This document shows, one piece after another, positions 45,074 through 56,349 of a DNA stretch of 64,000 nucleotides (position 1 is the first letter of the stretch; each line of letters begins with the position of its first letter). Source of the stretch: Paraphaeosphaeria minitans. Lineage: Eukaryota > Ascomycota > Dothideomycetes > Pleosporales > Didymosphaeriaceae. The notes under the pieces are model-generated. The model did not search any database. It was not told where the DNA came from and saw only the letters and a program-made list of their open reading frames with translations. The stretch covers positions 620,001 to 684,000 of the forward strand of contig WJXW01000002.1 of assembly GCA_015832175.1 (NCBI GenBank). The letters are read 5' to 3'. Position numbers and translations under genes: made by a program.

Positions 45074-46362
45074 CTATGAATACCATCGTACAGGTTGGCT
45101 TGTCCAAAGGAATTCATAAATCGATTCGCTTGCTTCTGGAAGCTTCTTCCATGCTAGTTTCAGGCGCAGCTCATTCAAATTGATCAAAGCATCCTGCTTG
45201 TGGGCCTTCTGAAGGTAAAATCTTGCACCTGCCTCATCGCCAAGCTTGATGCACGCCTTCATTGCCTTGAGGGATAACTTAGCTTTAGCACGACCTGCCA
45301 GATTCATATTCTCTTCTCTGATGTCCGATGGGAATGTTTCGAATGTGCTTCGATCTATCTGATAATCGCCTCCTGAAAGGTACCCTATCCCTTCGTCTGC
45401 AGCACGCCGAGCCGCCAGGTAGTTGGAGACTGCATGTTCCGGATGTCGTTTGGCTTCAATCAGGTGAGCGAACGCGAGCTGGCTGTACAGGTCTGCAACG
45501 CATTGGGATAATGTTATCCTGGCATAATGTTTGTCGTGCTGGAAGCCTGTGGATTCGTGAAAGTCTCACACGATATCGAGAGCTTGCAAGAGACACCGCA
45601 AGTTTGCAATGTTCCATTGCATTTTCAAATCCGAGCTAACACGGCCAGGATGCATGTTGACTCGCATGCAAGATCTGCATTGACCGTACGCCGCGGAATA
45701 ATCGTACCAGATGCGTTCTTGATATTGCAGTAGCTTGGCGGTCAATGTCTGTCGATACTCATGGGGCAGTGCTCCTCAAATGCTCAGGGCTTTGAGAGGC
45801 GGTAGACGCTGCATGGAAAGGACAAGTCCAAAAACCAACTCGGCAAAACGACGCTCAGAATACCGGAATCTGTTGTGTATCTGAAGTTGACCGACTGATC
45901 TCTGCGTCGCCCTGGTGAGGGCTGCTGCAAGATCATTCATCAAGTTTGGCAACGCCTGCGCATTGATCACAAAGGCGGTTCGCAGGGACCAAGGTACCCG
46001 GCCGAGCTTCCAGCCAATGCTCAACATTCCATACTCATCGCGAATCGACCATGTGGCACGATCTGGGTGTGCTTGTCCACGACTTTGAGCCCAGGAAAGT
46101 GGATCCTCGTTGGCGGCTTCAATGACAAGAGGCCGAAAAGATCATAGTCGCACCTGACCACCATGAACATGTTCTTGGAGTAGAAGACGTCGCTACTCTC
46201 AGCGTAGACTTGACGATTGGTGTAGAGAATGCTGGTAGCTACATCGTTGGGTCGAAACAGATATTGTCTTTCTTGAGCCGTAGAGGGAACCAGCAGCTCT
46301 GTATAGACTTGTTCGCGGATGGTAGTAGGCAACTCAAGGAAAGACTTCGGGCTCATCGTCAT
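45074..46362 (-). pseudogene. Decayed F-box-like / 2EXR-type gene
   Basis: Three minus-strand frames read as parts of one protein. The start MTMSPKSFLELPTTIREQVYTELL (ATG 46362) is an F-box-like helix, followed by ATSILYTNRQVYAESSDVFYSKN. The frame ends at HGRFAMSMEC, then resumes after a frame change (46027) in GWKLGRVPWSLRTAFVINAQALPNLMNDL and IHNRFRYSERRFAELVFGLVLSMQRLPPLKALSI, where a TGA interrupts it. The same frame continues GALPHEYRQTLTAKLLQYQERIWYDYS. A last block in another frame (to 45074) is helical and TPR-like: AMKACIKLGDEAGARFYLQKAHKQD. With at least one frameshift and two stops, this is a true pseudogene. Confidence 0.7.
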
Positions 46363-47221
46363 TAGCAATGTTTTGGTGGCGGATAGAAACGATGTCGGTA
46401 GCGAAGGGCGCCGGAAGGTCCAAGGAAGGCCCTAATTTCCATGGTCTGTGCGCTTGCCGTTCCGAATGCGTTGAGCCAGTCTTCATCCTCACTCATCCTA
46501 CGTGATTGCATTGATCACTCCAACCTTCGAGCACCTGTTTGCATCATTGGTGGCATTTATGCAATGACCATCGCAAGGCGCCAGTACACCCAGCCTGATC
46601 GTGCTATAGCAACAGGAGGGCGATGATCTGATCCGCAATGCACACCCTACCTACGACTCGCATTGTCGAACCTCGCAGCGTTCGGCATGCGCGATAACTA
46701 CCTAATCATCTGCGCAGTTCGCCACAGAAGAAATGGCGCAAACCCTCTGGGCATGTCCGTGCCATCGAGGAACAGCAACTTCCATCAATTGCGTCCGACC
46801 CTCACCGCCGCGTTGTAAGCGTGGGCCAGCTTGATTAGAATCAGGAAGGCAACGGGGGCAAAAGGCCTTGGCACAGTCCGGAGCTCGTCGAGTTTAAGCC
46901 TTCTTTTATCGTGCTCTTGGCTTTGTCTTGGAAAACGAAGTTGTTTCCTGCATACGGGGCCTCGGAGCATCCCCACTCCCAATGGCAAATGAACATCACC
47001 GCCAAGCTGCTGACCTATTGGTCATCGCATGTAACTCCTCCCACATTAAGAAGGTCACTATCCTTCGCGTGCTCACCCGGTGTGTGCAATCCAGGAACCG
47101 GGCTGAACACGAGATGCTAGGCAGCTATAAAATATGGCCAAGTCCTTGTCTGTATTGAAGCTCTATCCTGAATCCTCGTTCTCCAGCTTCAGTAACAGGT
47201 CACCCGTGTCGATTCAGAGCC
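46363..47221. other. Intergenic, aminopeptidase promoter
   Basis: No gene recognised. A TATA-like GCTATAAAATA lies at 47123-47133, about 90-100 bp before the ATG at 47222, a good core promoter position for the aminopeptidase gene. Confidence 0.5.
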
Positions 47222-48801
47222 ATGAAGGTCGCAGTTGCAACTCTTGCTGCCGTTGGTGCGACCGTCGTCAATGGCGCAGCCATCGAGCCTCGCGGCAACA
47301 AGCTTGTCACCTCGGTGGGTGCTGCACTAATTTTACTAAGCTCTCGCTGACGGTCGACTACAGGGAGGTCTGCGCAAGCTGATCAAGCTCAAGGCTTTGC
47401 AGGAGAAGGCACATCTCTTCGAGCGCTTTGCATACGACTCACCCGACAAGAACCGCGTCATCGGCAGCGAGGGACACCAGGCAACCATTGACTACATCAC
47501 AAAAACCATCAAGAAGTACTCGAAGTACTATGATGTGTACCAACAGCCTATGCCGTTGTCTATTGGCCTGTCCGCAAATTTGACTGTCAATGAGAAAGAG
47601 GTTACTGTAGAGGCGGTGGGACTGGCTCCTGGTGGTAGCGCCTCGGGGCCAGTCGTGGCGATTCCCAACTTGGGATGCGAGGAAGCCGATTTTTCGGCTG
47701 ACCTGAGTGGCTCAATCGCACTTATCTCCCGAGGCAGTTGTGTTTCTGGGGAGAAAGTTGCCTCTGCTGCGTCTAAGGGTGCCATTGGTGTTTTGATATA
47801 CAACAACGTAGATGGAAACCTTGCCGGGTATTCGCTTCAGCGTTTTGCCGAATCAGACGGTGAATACGTGCCTACTGGAGGTATCACTCAAGCCGCTGGA
47901 GAAGGCTTCGTCTCGTTGCTTGCTTCTGGTGGCAGTGTCACTGCAGAGCTCACTACAACCTCCAAAAATGTCACCACCTACAACGTTATTGCTCAGACCA
48001 AGGGTGGTGATCAGGACAACGTGATTCACGTCTCGGGACACTCTGACTCTGTTGCTCAAGGACCTGGCATCAACGACAACGGCTCAGGCTCCATTTCCAT
48101 CCTTGAGACCGCAATCCAGCTTACCCAATTTTCTGTTAAGAACGCTGTACGCTTCAGCTGGTGGTGGGTTGATCGATTTTATCAAAGCGTGATGCAATGT
48201 TAACTGTCGCAGGACTGCCGAAGAAGCCGGTCTGCTCGGTGCGGAGTTCTACGTCAAGTCTCTCAACCAGACCGAGAAGGATAAGATTCGTCTACTCCTT
48301 GACTTTGACATGATGGCCTCGCCCAATTACGCTTACCAAATCTACGACGGCGATGGCTCAGCTTTCAACCTTACTGGCCCTCCCGGCTCTGCTGAGGCTG
48401 AGGCTGAATTTGCGTACTACTTCGACAAGATCGCCAAGGTGAACCACACCGAGATTGAGTTCGATGGACGCTCCGATTATGGCCCATTCCTTGATGCCGG
48501 TATCGCTGCCGGTGGAATTGCCTGCGGAGCCGAGGGAATCAAGACCCAGGAGGAGTTCGAAATGTTCGGCGGCGCGGCAGGCGTTCCCTACGACGTCAAC
48601 TACCACGAGGATGGCGATACCTACAACAACTTGAACTTTGAAGCCTTCATCGTCATGGCAAAGGCCATTGCGCACTCCACGGCAACGTACGCGCGCAGCT
48701 TTGACAGCCTTCCCCCTAGGAACTCCACCGCTATCAAGGCGCGGAGCGACGCCAACCAGTTCAAGTACAAGCAGAGCGTGAAGTACCTTGGCATGATTTA
48801 G
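47222..48801 (+). CDS. Secreted/vacuolar M28 aminopeptidase with PA domain (aminopeptidase Y / Lap2-like)
   Basis: Zinc exopeptidase removing N-terminal residues. Exons 47222-47314, 47364-48163 and 48213-48801, both introns 49 nt with unusual but matching GTGGGT donors; 493 aa. Signal peptide about 1-18. A PA domain (about 125-245) with GSIALISRGSCVSGEKVASAASKGAIGVLIYNN lies between the two parts of the catalytic domain. Metal and catalytic residues: HSDSV (His), GINDNGSG (Asp), WTAEEAG (Glu-Glu, formed across intron 2), LLDFDM (Asp) and YHEDGDTY (His). Several NxS/T sites. Length is standard for the family. The frame read through intron 2 would give the false sequence WWWVDRF. Confidence 0.93.
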
Positions 48802-49151
48802 ATGTTTTGATAAAGCAATGATGAAGAATGAGATAAAGCGTCAATGTACGCGAACACCAATTGCTTTTGTTTATTCGCGCGTGAACTCAAGCTGCGGGAA
48901 AGCCGTGGGAAAGCCCCCCCGATGGTGTACTACGTACAATATCCCACCCTGTAATCGCAACCCAGACATATCCACACTTTCATGAAGCCAACGTCTTGAA
49001 TAAACGCGGAAACATATTCGGGTATCTATAAAATGCGGGGAACACGGGCGCGCGCCATCGCATCCACAACCCCCCAGCCCTCACCTGCGCTCCATCCCTG
49101 ACCTCGACTCCCGCATCAATTATTTCCTCTCGAAGAAAAAGAAAAAAAAAC
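48802..49151. other. Intergenic, promoter of the aldolase-like gene
   Basis: A 350-bp gap between two plus-strand genes. TATA-like TATCTATAAAATG lies at 49022-49034, about 120 bp upstream of the next ATG, followed by a C-rich leader. Confidence 0.5.
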
Positions 49152-50397
49152 ATGTCTCAGGCAGCGCGTCTCCTCCCCCGCCCCTTCGGCCTCGTTTTTT
49201 CGCGTCCCATGCGACAGTCCTTCCCGACGCGTTACTCCTGTCCCCGCACCCGCACCCTCGCCACCGTGATCCCCACGCCCCCACGCGTCGACCGCGGACA
49301 GTCCAGCGACAACCAGACCGTGGCAGCCATGGGCCGCACGGCGTCGGGCAGGGATCTGAGGATCAGAAAGTATCCGACGTTTGAGCGGAAAGAGGACGAG
49401 AGAGTGTACAGGAAACAGCATCTCGCGGCTGCGTACAGGGTCTTTGCCGAGCGGGGGTTCGACGAGGGGGTTGCGGGACACATTTCTGTCAGAGATCCGG
49501 TCTGGGAGGATCACTTTTGTAGGTTCAGTATCGTCTCGCATGCTTTTCTGCGTGTTGTTGTTTGGTGATGCTTCAGGGTGATAAGATTACATCTGGGGAA
49601 TGGGTGGTACCTACGGTACCTAGGTAGGTAGGTAGTGGTTTCTTGATCATCGGCTGACGAACTCCCTACACAGGGCTCAACCCCCTCTCCACACACTTCT
49701 CCCAGATCCGCGTCTCGGATCTTATCCTCGTCAACGAAGAAGGCGTCGTCGTGCAAGGGGATCAGCCCATCAATGCAGCTGCGTTCGCCATCCACAGCGC
49801 CATCCACAAGCGCAGACCAGATGTACACGCAGCGTAGGCAGCCCCAACCTTCCCCTGTGTCTCTTTCTCAAACTGACATTCTACGGGACCGCAGATGCCA
49901 CGCGCACTCCGTCCACGGTAAAGCTTGGAGTGTGTTTGGAAAAGAGTTGGACATGATCACGCAGGACAGCATCCGCTTCTACAAGAGCCACGGGGTGTAC
50001 AAGCAATTCGGAGGCGTGGTGCTGGCCAGCGAAGAGGGCGAGAGGATCGCAAATGCGCTCGGTAAATTCAAACCCCTCCCCCAGTCCTCGAGACATGTGG
50101 TAACGACCCTGGACAGGCGAGGGCAAAGCCGCGATCCTCCAGAATCACGGCATCCTCACAGTCGGCCAGACCGTCGACGAAGCAGCCTTCTGGTTTTTGT
50201 CGCTTGATAAGACGTGCCAGACGCAGCTGCTCGTGGATGCGGCAGCGGCTGGAAATGGGCTTGAGAAGAAGATGATCCCGGATGCAGAGGCAGAGGACAC
50301 GTATAAGAATGTAGGGACACCGGAGAAGGGGTGGTTGGCATTCCAGGGGTACTATGATGAGATTCTAGCCAAGACGGGAGGTGATTTCTTACGGTGA
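49152..50397 (+). CDS. Class II aldolase/adducin-domain protein
   Basis: Zinc-dependent aldolase fold (fuculose/ribulose-phosphate aldolase, MtnB and adducin relatives); the substrate in fungi is mostly unknown. Exons 49152-49518, 49674-49833, 49895-50061 and 50117-50397; introns 155, 61 and 55 nt; 324 aa, intact. The N terminus (1-45) is Arg/Ser/Pro-rich without acids and could target mitochondria. Core: RVFAERGFDEGVAGHISVRDP (about 98-118), WLNPLSTHFSQI, DLILVNEEG, FAIHSAIHKRRPDVHAACHAHSVHGKAWS with the His-x-His zinc site, and AILQNHGILTVGQTVDEAAFWF. Intron 1 is expanded by a GGTAGGTAGGTAGG run and the TACCTAGGTA motif. Confidence 0.92.
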
Positions 50398-50821
50398 AGA
50401 AGAGTGGGGATATATCGATGGGGGTAAGCGGGTTTGTTGCCAGGCTGCGTCCGCGGGTGATTTGTTGGCAGCATGGACAGGTGCATTCGGAGCGACTAGC
50501 TTACACTATGTAGCTACGAGAAATGTCTCACACAATTATGTTTCCCTTACATGACATCGCGACGCCTCCGCGTCAGATCACCTTGGTGATTCTCTCGCTT
50601 GGGAGGGACGAGGAGGGGTAGGCGGTGCTGAATGTGAGGTGTCCGGAGGTGAAGCCTATGCAAGTGGAAGAGTATGTGAGGAGATTTTGGGGATGATAGG
50701 GCCAGGGAGAGAATGTGGAGACGTTGATCATTGGAATGACATGCCTAACGTTTAGCAGGAACTCTAGTGCGAGGCCTACTTACTCTGAACTTTCCTCAGT
50801 TGAGTCGCTTGCCCAACACGG
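50398..50821. other. Short convergent gap
   Basis: Region between two convergent genes, so it should hold both 3' UTRs. Nothing else is visible. Confidence 0.5.
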
Positions 50822-52050
50822 CTACAGACGCGTTGGTGGGCACTTTGTCCCCGGCATGTACTCGAATGCGTCCTTTCGACACCACCCATCGCCCTGCCCA
50901 GTCGCCGTTGAATTGGTGTAGCAGGAAGTCTCAACGGATAGATATCCTGGACCCTTCAATTTTAGCGGCTCGTGCCACTTGTTTGCTTTGATCTGCTCTC
51001 TGATCTTCTTCTCAGTTTTCTCCTTCACCTCGCCAGCAGCCCAGCCCTCTTGGGCGCAGGCTCGCATGTCGCGTGGATAAGCCATTCCTTTCGTATCGGC
51101 TGTTCAATATTAGTCACACGTGGACAGACAACGGTGAAACGTGACGAGATGCACCGGTAATGAAGACAACGAGCCAACCGACGTAGTCGATGCGCACCAT
51201 GGTGATGTCTGGAGCCTTGCATAGTTCCAGATCGTGCTCATCACCAAGGAAGTTGGGTTTCCAGCAATTCTCGTTCATGACAGTGACAATGGTCCTGAGG
51301 TACGGATACAAAGTCAGTGTGCGTCAAGACAGGATGCTACATGTCTCAGCTAAGCGATGTGTCTTTTCTTTCGCAAGAAAGACGCATCCATTTTGTAGTT
51401 ACCCGGTAGTTTACATACCAGGCTACGGCATCAATCTGCGGACCATGGTTCAGCAGATGCTCTTCTCTACGAGCAGAAAATGGCACATACCAGAATCTCC
51501 TTGACTCCAGGAAATCCGACGTGGCTCGAGCCAACCTTGACTGTGAAGCTGCCTTCGTAGCTCAAGACGCCATCTTTGTTCTTGACCGGAATCGAGTTTA
51601 TGGTCACACCCTTTTCGGTGTGGCAATAACCCATGGTCCCCGGCCCAGCTTGGCTCAACGGGCACAGTTCGCCGACAGCTTTCTTGATGTCCTCGTAGAC
51701 AGATCCTTTGTCGATGTCCTTTTTACCGACACTCTGTCCGTTATTGCCGATACCAAGCACCATTGTACGCCGAGAGTCCCAGGGAGGCGGCGCATCGTCG
51801 CGGCGCGCAGAGGCTGCGAGGAGTCGGGCTGGCCGTCAGCTACGTCGTGGTCGTGTCCGGATGCTGCAACAGCGTCTGCGCACGTGAGCAAAACGTCACG
51901 CAAGGGAAGGAGCGAAACACCATCCAAGAGGAAGGAGCGAGACGTTGCCCAAGGGGCAGGAGCAGACAACGTACCATTGAAGGAGTCACCAGCCGCGACG
52001 GCAACGAGCGCACAAAAGGCGACTACGAGGTAGACCTTGGGGTTGAGCAT
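50822..52050 (-). CDS. Secreted cysteine-containing protein of unknown function (261 aa)
   Basis: Six exons: 52050-51975, 51875-51844, 51733-51491, 51435-51419, 51294-51155 and 51099-50822; all phases close. The signal peptide is about 1-20 (MLNPKVYLVVAFCALVAVAA). The mature part contains GKKDIDKGSVYEDIKKAVGELCPLSQAG, GYCHTEKGVTINSIPV, MNENCWKPNFL, YVGWLVVFITADTKGMAYP, ACAQEGW and SCYTNSTATGQGDGWCRKD, with about nine cysteines. No known catalytic motif. Exon 4 is only 17 nt and encodes IDAVAW with exon 5. The boundary of exon 2 (32 nt) is the least certain. It is likely an extracellular or effector-class protein. It is tandem to the permease gene, about 200 bp away. Confidence 0.68.
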
Positions 52051-52245
52051 TGTGGCGAGGCGCAGGTATGTGAGAGTGGGTGCGGTCGGTTCACCAAGCA
52101 GCGCTGTCGGGGTTGCTTGACGTTGACAAAACGAAGACAGTGTGTCTGTGCACCAGTAGGTACCTAGGTACCGTGATTCACTTTGCTTAGTAACTGCTAC
52201 ACTTCAGCCCTTCGGGCTTGCCGGCCGTCGTGGAATTTCGACTAC

Positions 52246-53959
52246 CTAGTATTGATATCTGTACTCCCTCTGGTCGTCCTCGCCTCCGACTTGTGCCCTT
52301 TTCCGGTCCAGCTTCTGATTATGCCACCAGAGCAACGCCACGTGAATCAAGCAAAACACTGCACCGGCTACGGTAACGGCGAGTCCTGCCTCATGTTAGC
52401 CGAGTCCATGGTGGCAGAACAACACCGTGAAGGCTGCCGAGTCCATGCTGGCAGAACAACACCGTGAAGGTTGCCGAGTCCATGGTGGCAGAACAACACC
52501 GTGAAGGCTGCCGAGTCCATGCTGGCAGAACAACACCGTGAAGGCTGCCGAGTCATTACGCACCTGTTCGGAATCCGGTGGGATAGTACGGTGCCTCGCT
52601 CTTGATGAAGACGTTGCTTGCGACGAAATTGGCGCAGTTACCCAGGCCCAAGATCATGGCCGTACCGACGGCTACGCTCGCCCTGCCGCGCAGGTTGTTT
52701 GTCATCCACGACACTGTCATCGCCATCTGCAAGAAGGTGCCCGCGCTCATCGCAAAGAGTGAGAAGTACCGGAGTCCAGCAGAAAGACCTTTGGATTCGG
52801 AATGGACAATCTGAATGATCCACCCGACCGTGGCGATCGTGATGCCAAAGAGCATGAAAGGGAAGCGCAGACCTGTTCGACTGGAAAGATATCCCGCACC
52901 TAGTTCGAAGACGAACCCGGTTGCCCAGATGGGAATGGACATTACCTGCGCACGTTCGGCTTCCCAGCCGAGCTCAGTTAGAATGGTAGGCGTGAACGAA
53001 GCAATGGAGGCAGCTGTCATGTCGCAGCAGAAAAACATGGCAGTTCTGCACACGTGAGCAAAAGCCACCGGAAGGGCGCATGCAACTTACGTTAGCCAAA
53101 TCTTATAATCGGTAAAGATGGGAAGCCACTTCACAGATCTCATCGAGAGCTTCTGATCTCCCTTGTCGCGCCTCAGCTTTTCCAACAGATGCTTCTTCTC
53201 AGCCCCGGAGAGAATCTCGGTCCTCTCCGGGAAGTTGGGCACGAAAAGAAATACCAGGAACGAAATGGCTATCGTTACCAACCCTTCGATGATGAAGATC
53301 CAGCGCCAGCCTTCTTTTCCTTGAATTCCGTTCATACGCCGGATGCCGTAGGCCAGCAGACCGCTCACCAAGGGACCAAGCACGCCAAAAGTGAAAAACA
53401 TGGCGAATCGAATGGGCTGCTCCTTTCGGGTATAGTACTCGCTGAGCAGGAGGGCCGCGCCTGCCGGGAGAGTGGCCTCGAGGATACCCATGGAGAAGCG
53501 ACAAGCAAGTAGTCCACCGTAGCTATGAGTGAGACCCTGGCACATGGAGATTATGCCGAGGATGAGCATACTGATGCCCAGGAAGAGGTTGGGCTTCACA
53601 CGAGGCAGACCCATGATCATGTTGCTTGGAATCTCGACCAACACGAATGGGATGAAGAAGATCCAGAGACAGGTGTTGTAGCCGTTGCTGGGCATGTTGA
53701 GGCCTTTCTCCAGGCCCTCGATCCTAGCATTGGCGACTCTGCGGCGTTAACGGCAGTGCTGTTTGATGGGATGGGTTCACCCACTGTTTGTACGATCCAA
53801 AAAGAGGATGGTATACGTGCAGCCCAACAAAGGTATCAAGCGCAAGTCTAGCTTCAAGACGTAGTTGGACGGCGGCGGTGCCAGTTCACCCTGGACGGGA
53901 GCCGGCTTCGCCAGCGCTTCAGCCTGCATCTTTTCGTCGTCCATGGAGACGTTGTGCAT
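52246..53959 (-). CDS. MFS permease, Dal5-like, with minisatellite-bearing intron
   Basis: Plasma-membrane organic-anion permease; substrate unknown. Exons 53959-53781, 53738-53091, 53045-52564 and 52385-52246; 482 aa, 12 TM segments, intact. Family segments: LKLDLRLIPLLGCTYTILFLDRTNSGVANARIEGL (TM1 and the D-R-x-N signature), FFIPFVLVEIPSNM, CRFSMGILEATLPAGAALLLSEYY, WRWIFIIEGL, and WIIQIVHSESKGLSAGLRYFSLF. The last exon restores the twelfth segment LAVTVAGAVFCLIHVALLWW and a charged tail. The last intron is 178 nt, more than three times the usual size, because it contains four copies of a 37-bp repeat. The start is the first ATG of the frame; Met6 (MDDEK) is an alternative. Confidence 0.9.
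52401..52555. repeat. 37-bp minisatellite, four full copies plus part of a fifth
   Basis: Unit boundaries at 52401, 52438, 52475, 52512 and 52549 (CGAGTCCATG start), with only a few substitutions (CATGGTGG/CATGCTGG alternate; GGCTG/GGTTG). It lies completely inside the last intron (52563-52386) of the permease gene. Confidence 0.95.
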
Positions 53960-54970
53960 CAACTCCGGGGTGATGAGGTCGCAACAACGGTGCGTATCCT
54001 AGTGGGCGGGCCGTTGTTGACAGGCGCGGGAGGAGTGGGGTGGAAAGCGAAGAGACACTCACGGAGGCACTCCGCGGCGACTACAGATGATATAATCTCG
54101 GCCTGGATGCCGAATGCTGCAGGGAAGGGCCAGGCCCTGCACGACTCGATAGAGAAAGTCGCCAAGGTGCGTGCGAGAAGCCAATATGTCAAGCCGCAGG
54201 GACAGTGGCGGGTGAGCCCTGAACAGGCCATCTCTCACCATACCTACAGATGGCGCAACAAAGGCTGCCAGGCCGCTGTGCTCCCAGCCGCGGTCCCTCG
54301 CAAACCACACAGTGCCCAGGTGGCGGCGTCGCTACTAAGAGTTGAGTGCATATGGGCTAGGTACAGGGGCCTTTGAGCTTTCATCACGGTGGTTCGGTCG
54401 CTAGGTCGGAACGGGAGCAAGCGGGCACTCGGACGGAGCCTTTACCTACCCATGGCCTGAACGGTTGGAATGCCGCGTAGAACTTTACAGCACGCTTCGC
54501 AGAGCTTGTTCCCCTGGCGCATCTAACAAATCACCGTGTCGAAGTGTCGTCCTGGCTCGTGTACTAGAAACGTATAAAGAGGTCGTTGACACGAGCGCGG
54601 ATGGGTTCCGACGTCCAGCCACCCGGGAGCGAAGCGTTTGGCGCCACAGTATCTACCTACGCCTCAATGAGCACAAGCGCATCCTCCACCGCCATGTGGG
54701 CATGTCCATCTGCGGACGGGATGGTCTCGAATTCCAATCTCCCTTCAACAGCTGTCGTGCCGTTTTCTCCGCTTTGAGCAGCAACACCATTGGTCGCTCC
54801 AGGGGGTTCTTCTCCAAGTCCTCATCGGTCGCAATGCACTCCCTGAACCCACCGACCACGAAAACCTGTAACCATTTCGGCCGCCGCGAGCTGACATTGC
54901 ATCGTTGAGCATCACCGCCGGGCTCTGGGTTATCATACAATTTTCTGGCATCCAACAGTACCGTACGAGT

Positions 54971-55068
54971 TCACGGCTTGGCTGGCAGGAGGTCGGAGTA
55001 CGCCATCATGGGCGAGACATCGTCGCTCAGCCTGCGCTCGCGCTCGCGGTCCCAGGCGCTCCAAAATC
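54971..55068 (-). pseudogene. Coding-like terminal exon fragment, unassigned
   Basis: After a plausible acceptor (GCGACAG), a frame reads FWSAWDRERERRLSDD, then a short tail and a TGA at 54973-54971. The composition is protein-like, but I find no upstream exon. Family unknown; probably a relic. Confidence 0.3.
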
Positions 55069-55146
55069 TGTCGCAGAGTCACAGAAGTTAGATTTATTGG
55101 TGAAATCAAAAAAAGAAAAATTATTAATAAATACCTGAGAGATTAG

Positions 55147-55338
55147 ACTTCGCGTATTACGACAACCATCCTCATGAACACGGCCCTGCCGTATCTATAC
55201 AACCCCGACGCGCTGCATCTCGGTGCGAAGACCGGTTTCGTGATGGCAGCAACAGCCGGCGCTGGCGCTGTACTGGATTACTTCTTTGTGCCTGAGCTGA
55301 AGGGCAGGAGCGCGTTGAAAATGGATAATTTCTCGTAG
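55147..55338 (+). pseudogene. C-terminal remnant of an MFS sugar transporter
   Basis: The frame contains TTILMNTALPYLYNPDALHLGAKTGFVMAATAGAGAVLDYFFVPELKGRSALKMDNFS and a stop. This is the last transmembrane segment and the PELKGR(S/T) motif that ends fungal hexose and maltose-type transporters. The usual tail after this motif is missing, and no upstream transporter exons are found, so it is a truncated remnant. Confidence 0.65.
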
Positions 55339-55587
55339 AGACAAGGTCAGGAGCATTGGGTCGACTAATTGGCGCGACAAGCGTGTAGTGGATGTCCAAT
55401 GAAGCATGCGCAATTCCAACAGAAGTACGCGCTTCCTGCTAAGTCTAGATGTATCTGATTCTTATAGCAATCCCTTCAACCTCTGTGCATTTTCATCTTT
55501 TTCTGACCCTTCACTATGTACCTTCCAAGGTCACCTGCATGCTCACTGTTAATCTTTGCATTCGCTCGCTGGAAGACCTGCCCGTGT

Positions 55588-56349
55588 TTAGCTCGCGCAT
55601 CTGCCTCTTCTTCCCAGAATCCACTTACCATGCCACTCCTTCGGGTCGAACTGATCGGGCGAAATGTAGCAATTCGCCGTCCCCGGATTCACCATCTGCA
55701 CCCACGTCGTGTTTCCCTTAACCTCCGACCCTCTCTTCCAGCACCCGACATCTACATATCCATACTCCTGCGTCGGGTACTCCGTCTGGCAAGTCGCATT
55801 GGTCAGATCTGTGCAGTTGCGACAGACGAACGCCGCGTTGTAAGTTCCGGGTGCTCCGATCTGCGGACCACGATGTCAGTTTCCCTCGAAAACGGAGGGT
55901 GCAAAAAGTAGGTAACAAACCTGATGATGCGGCGCCTCCCCACACCACTCCAGCGCCTCCGTAAAATCTACATCCGCACCCTCCTTCACGCTATCCTCGT
56001 GCAACCAACACCCCTCTCCTCTCGCCTTCCCACCCTGGTCCGCATTCCCGACGCCTGGATACGAAAGGAACGCCGGCGGGCCGAACGAGCCATTCGTGTT
56101 CACCCAGAGGTACGTAAACGAGCCTTCATTGTCGTTCAGCCGCCCTTTGTTGTCTTGCATCGTGGACGCCGCCCAGCAGGATACATTGAGCTTGTTGTTG
56201 GCGGCGAAGGAGTGCACCGAGTACGGCATGTTGTCGGCGTGGATGCGGCATGGGGCCTGCTGTTCTGTGGTGATGGTGACGTAGGCGGGGTATTTTGGGG
56301 CGCGGTGGAAGAGCGAGAGGAGGGACACGAGGGGCGCGAGAGGAGCCAT
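55588..56349 (-). CDS. Secreted cysteine-containing protein of unknown function (about 233 aa)
   Basis: Exons 56349-55921 and 55860-55588 joined over a 60-nt intron (GTTTGT to CCGCAG). The N terminus APLVSLLSLF is a short signal-like segment. The mature part has APCRIHADNMPYSVHSFAANNKLNVSCWA, GCWLHEDSVKEGADVDFTEALEWCGEAPHHQ, FVCRNCTDLTNATCQTEYP, VDVGCWKRGSEV and MVNPGTANCYISPDQFDPKEWHG, with nine or more cysteines. The motif pairs C-W suggest an extracellular disulfide-rich fold, function unknown. The end is uncertain: a GTAAGT right after CATG (about 55629) could splice to a further exon at about 55540, giving a different last 15-20 residues. Confidence 0.68.

Larger units (their letters stand above)
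53960..55587. other. Region with gene fragments only
   Basis: Apart from the two fragments listed separately, no gene is recognised. A 100-codon minus-strand frame at 54653-54955 has no motif. The left end should contain the permease promoter. The pattern is one of decayed genes. Confidence 0.45.

Noticed and set aside
48164..48203. Stop codon in the aminopeptidase gene as a sign of a pseudogene
   Set aside because: The stop lies in an intron with GTGGGT donor and CGCAG acceptor; splicing restores the conserved WTAEEAG.
52401..52555. CRISPR array
   Set aside because: The 37-bp units are directly adjacent with no spacers, and the host is a eukaryote; it is a minisatellite.
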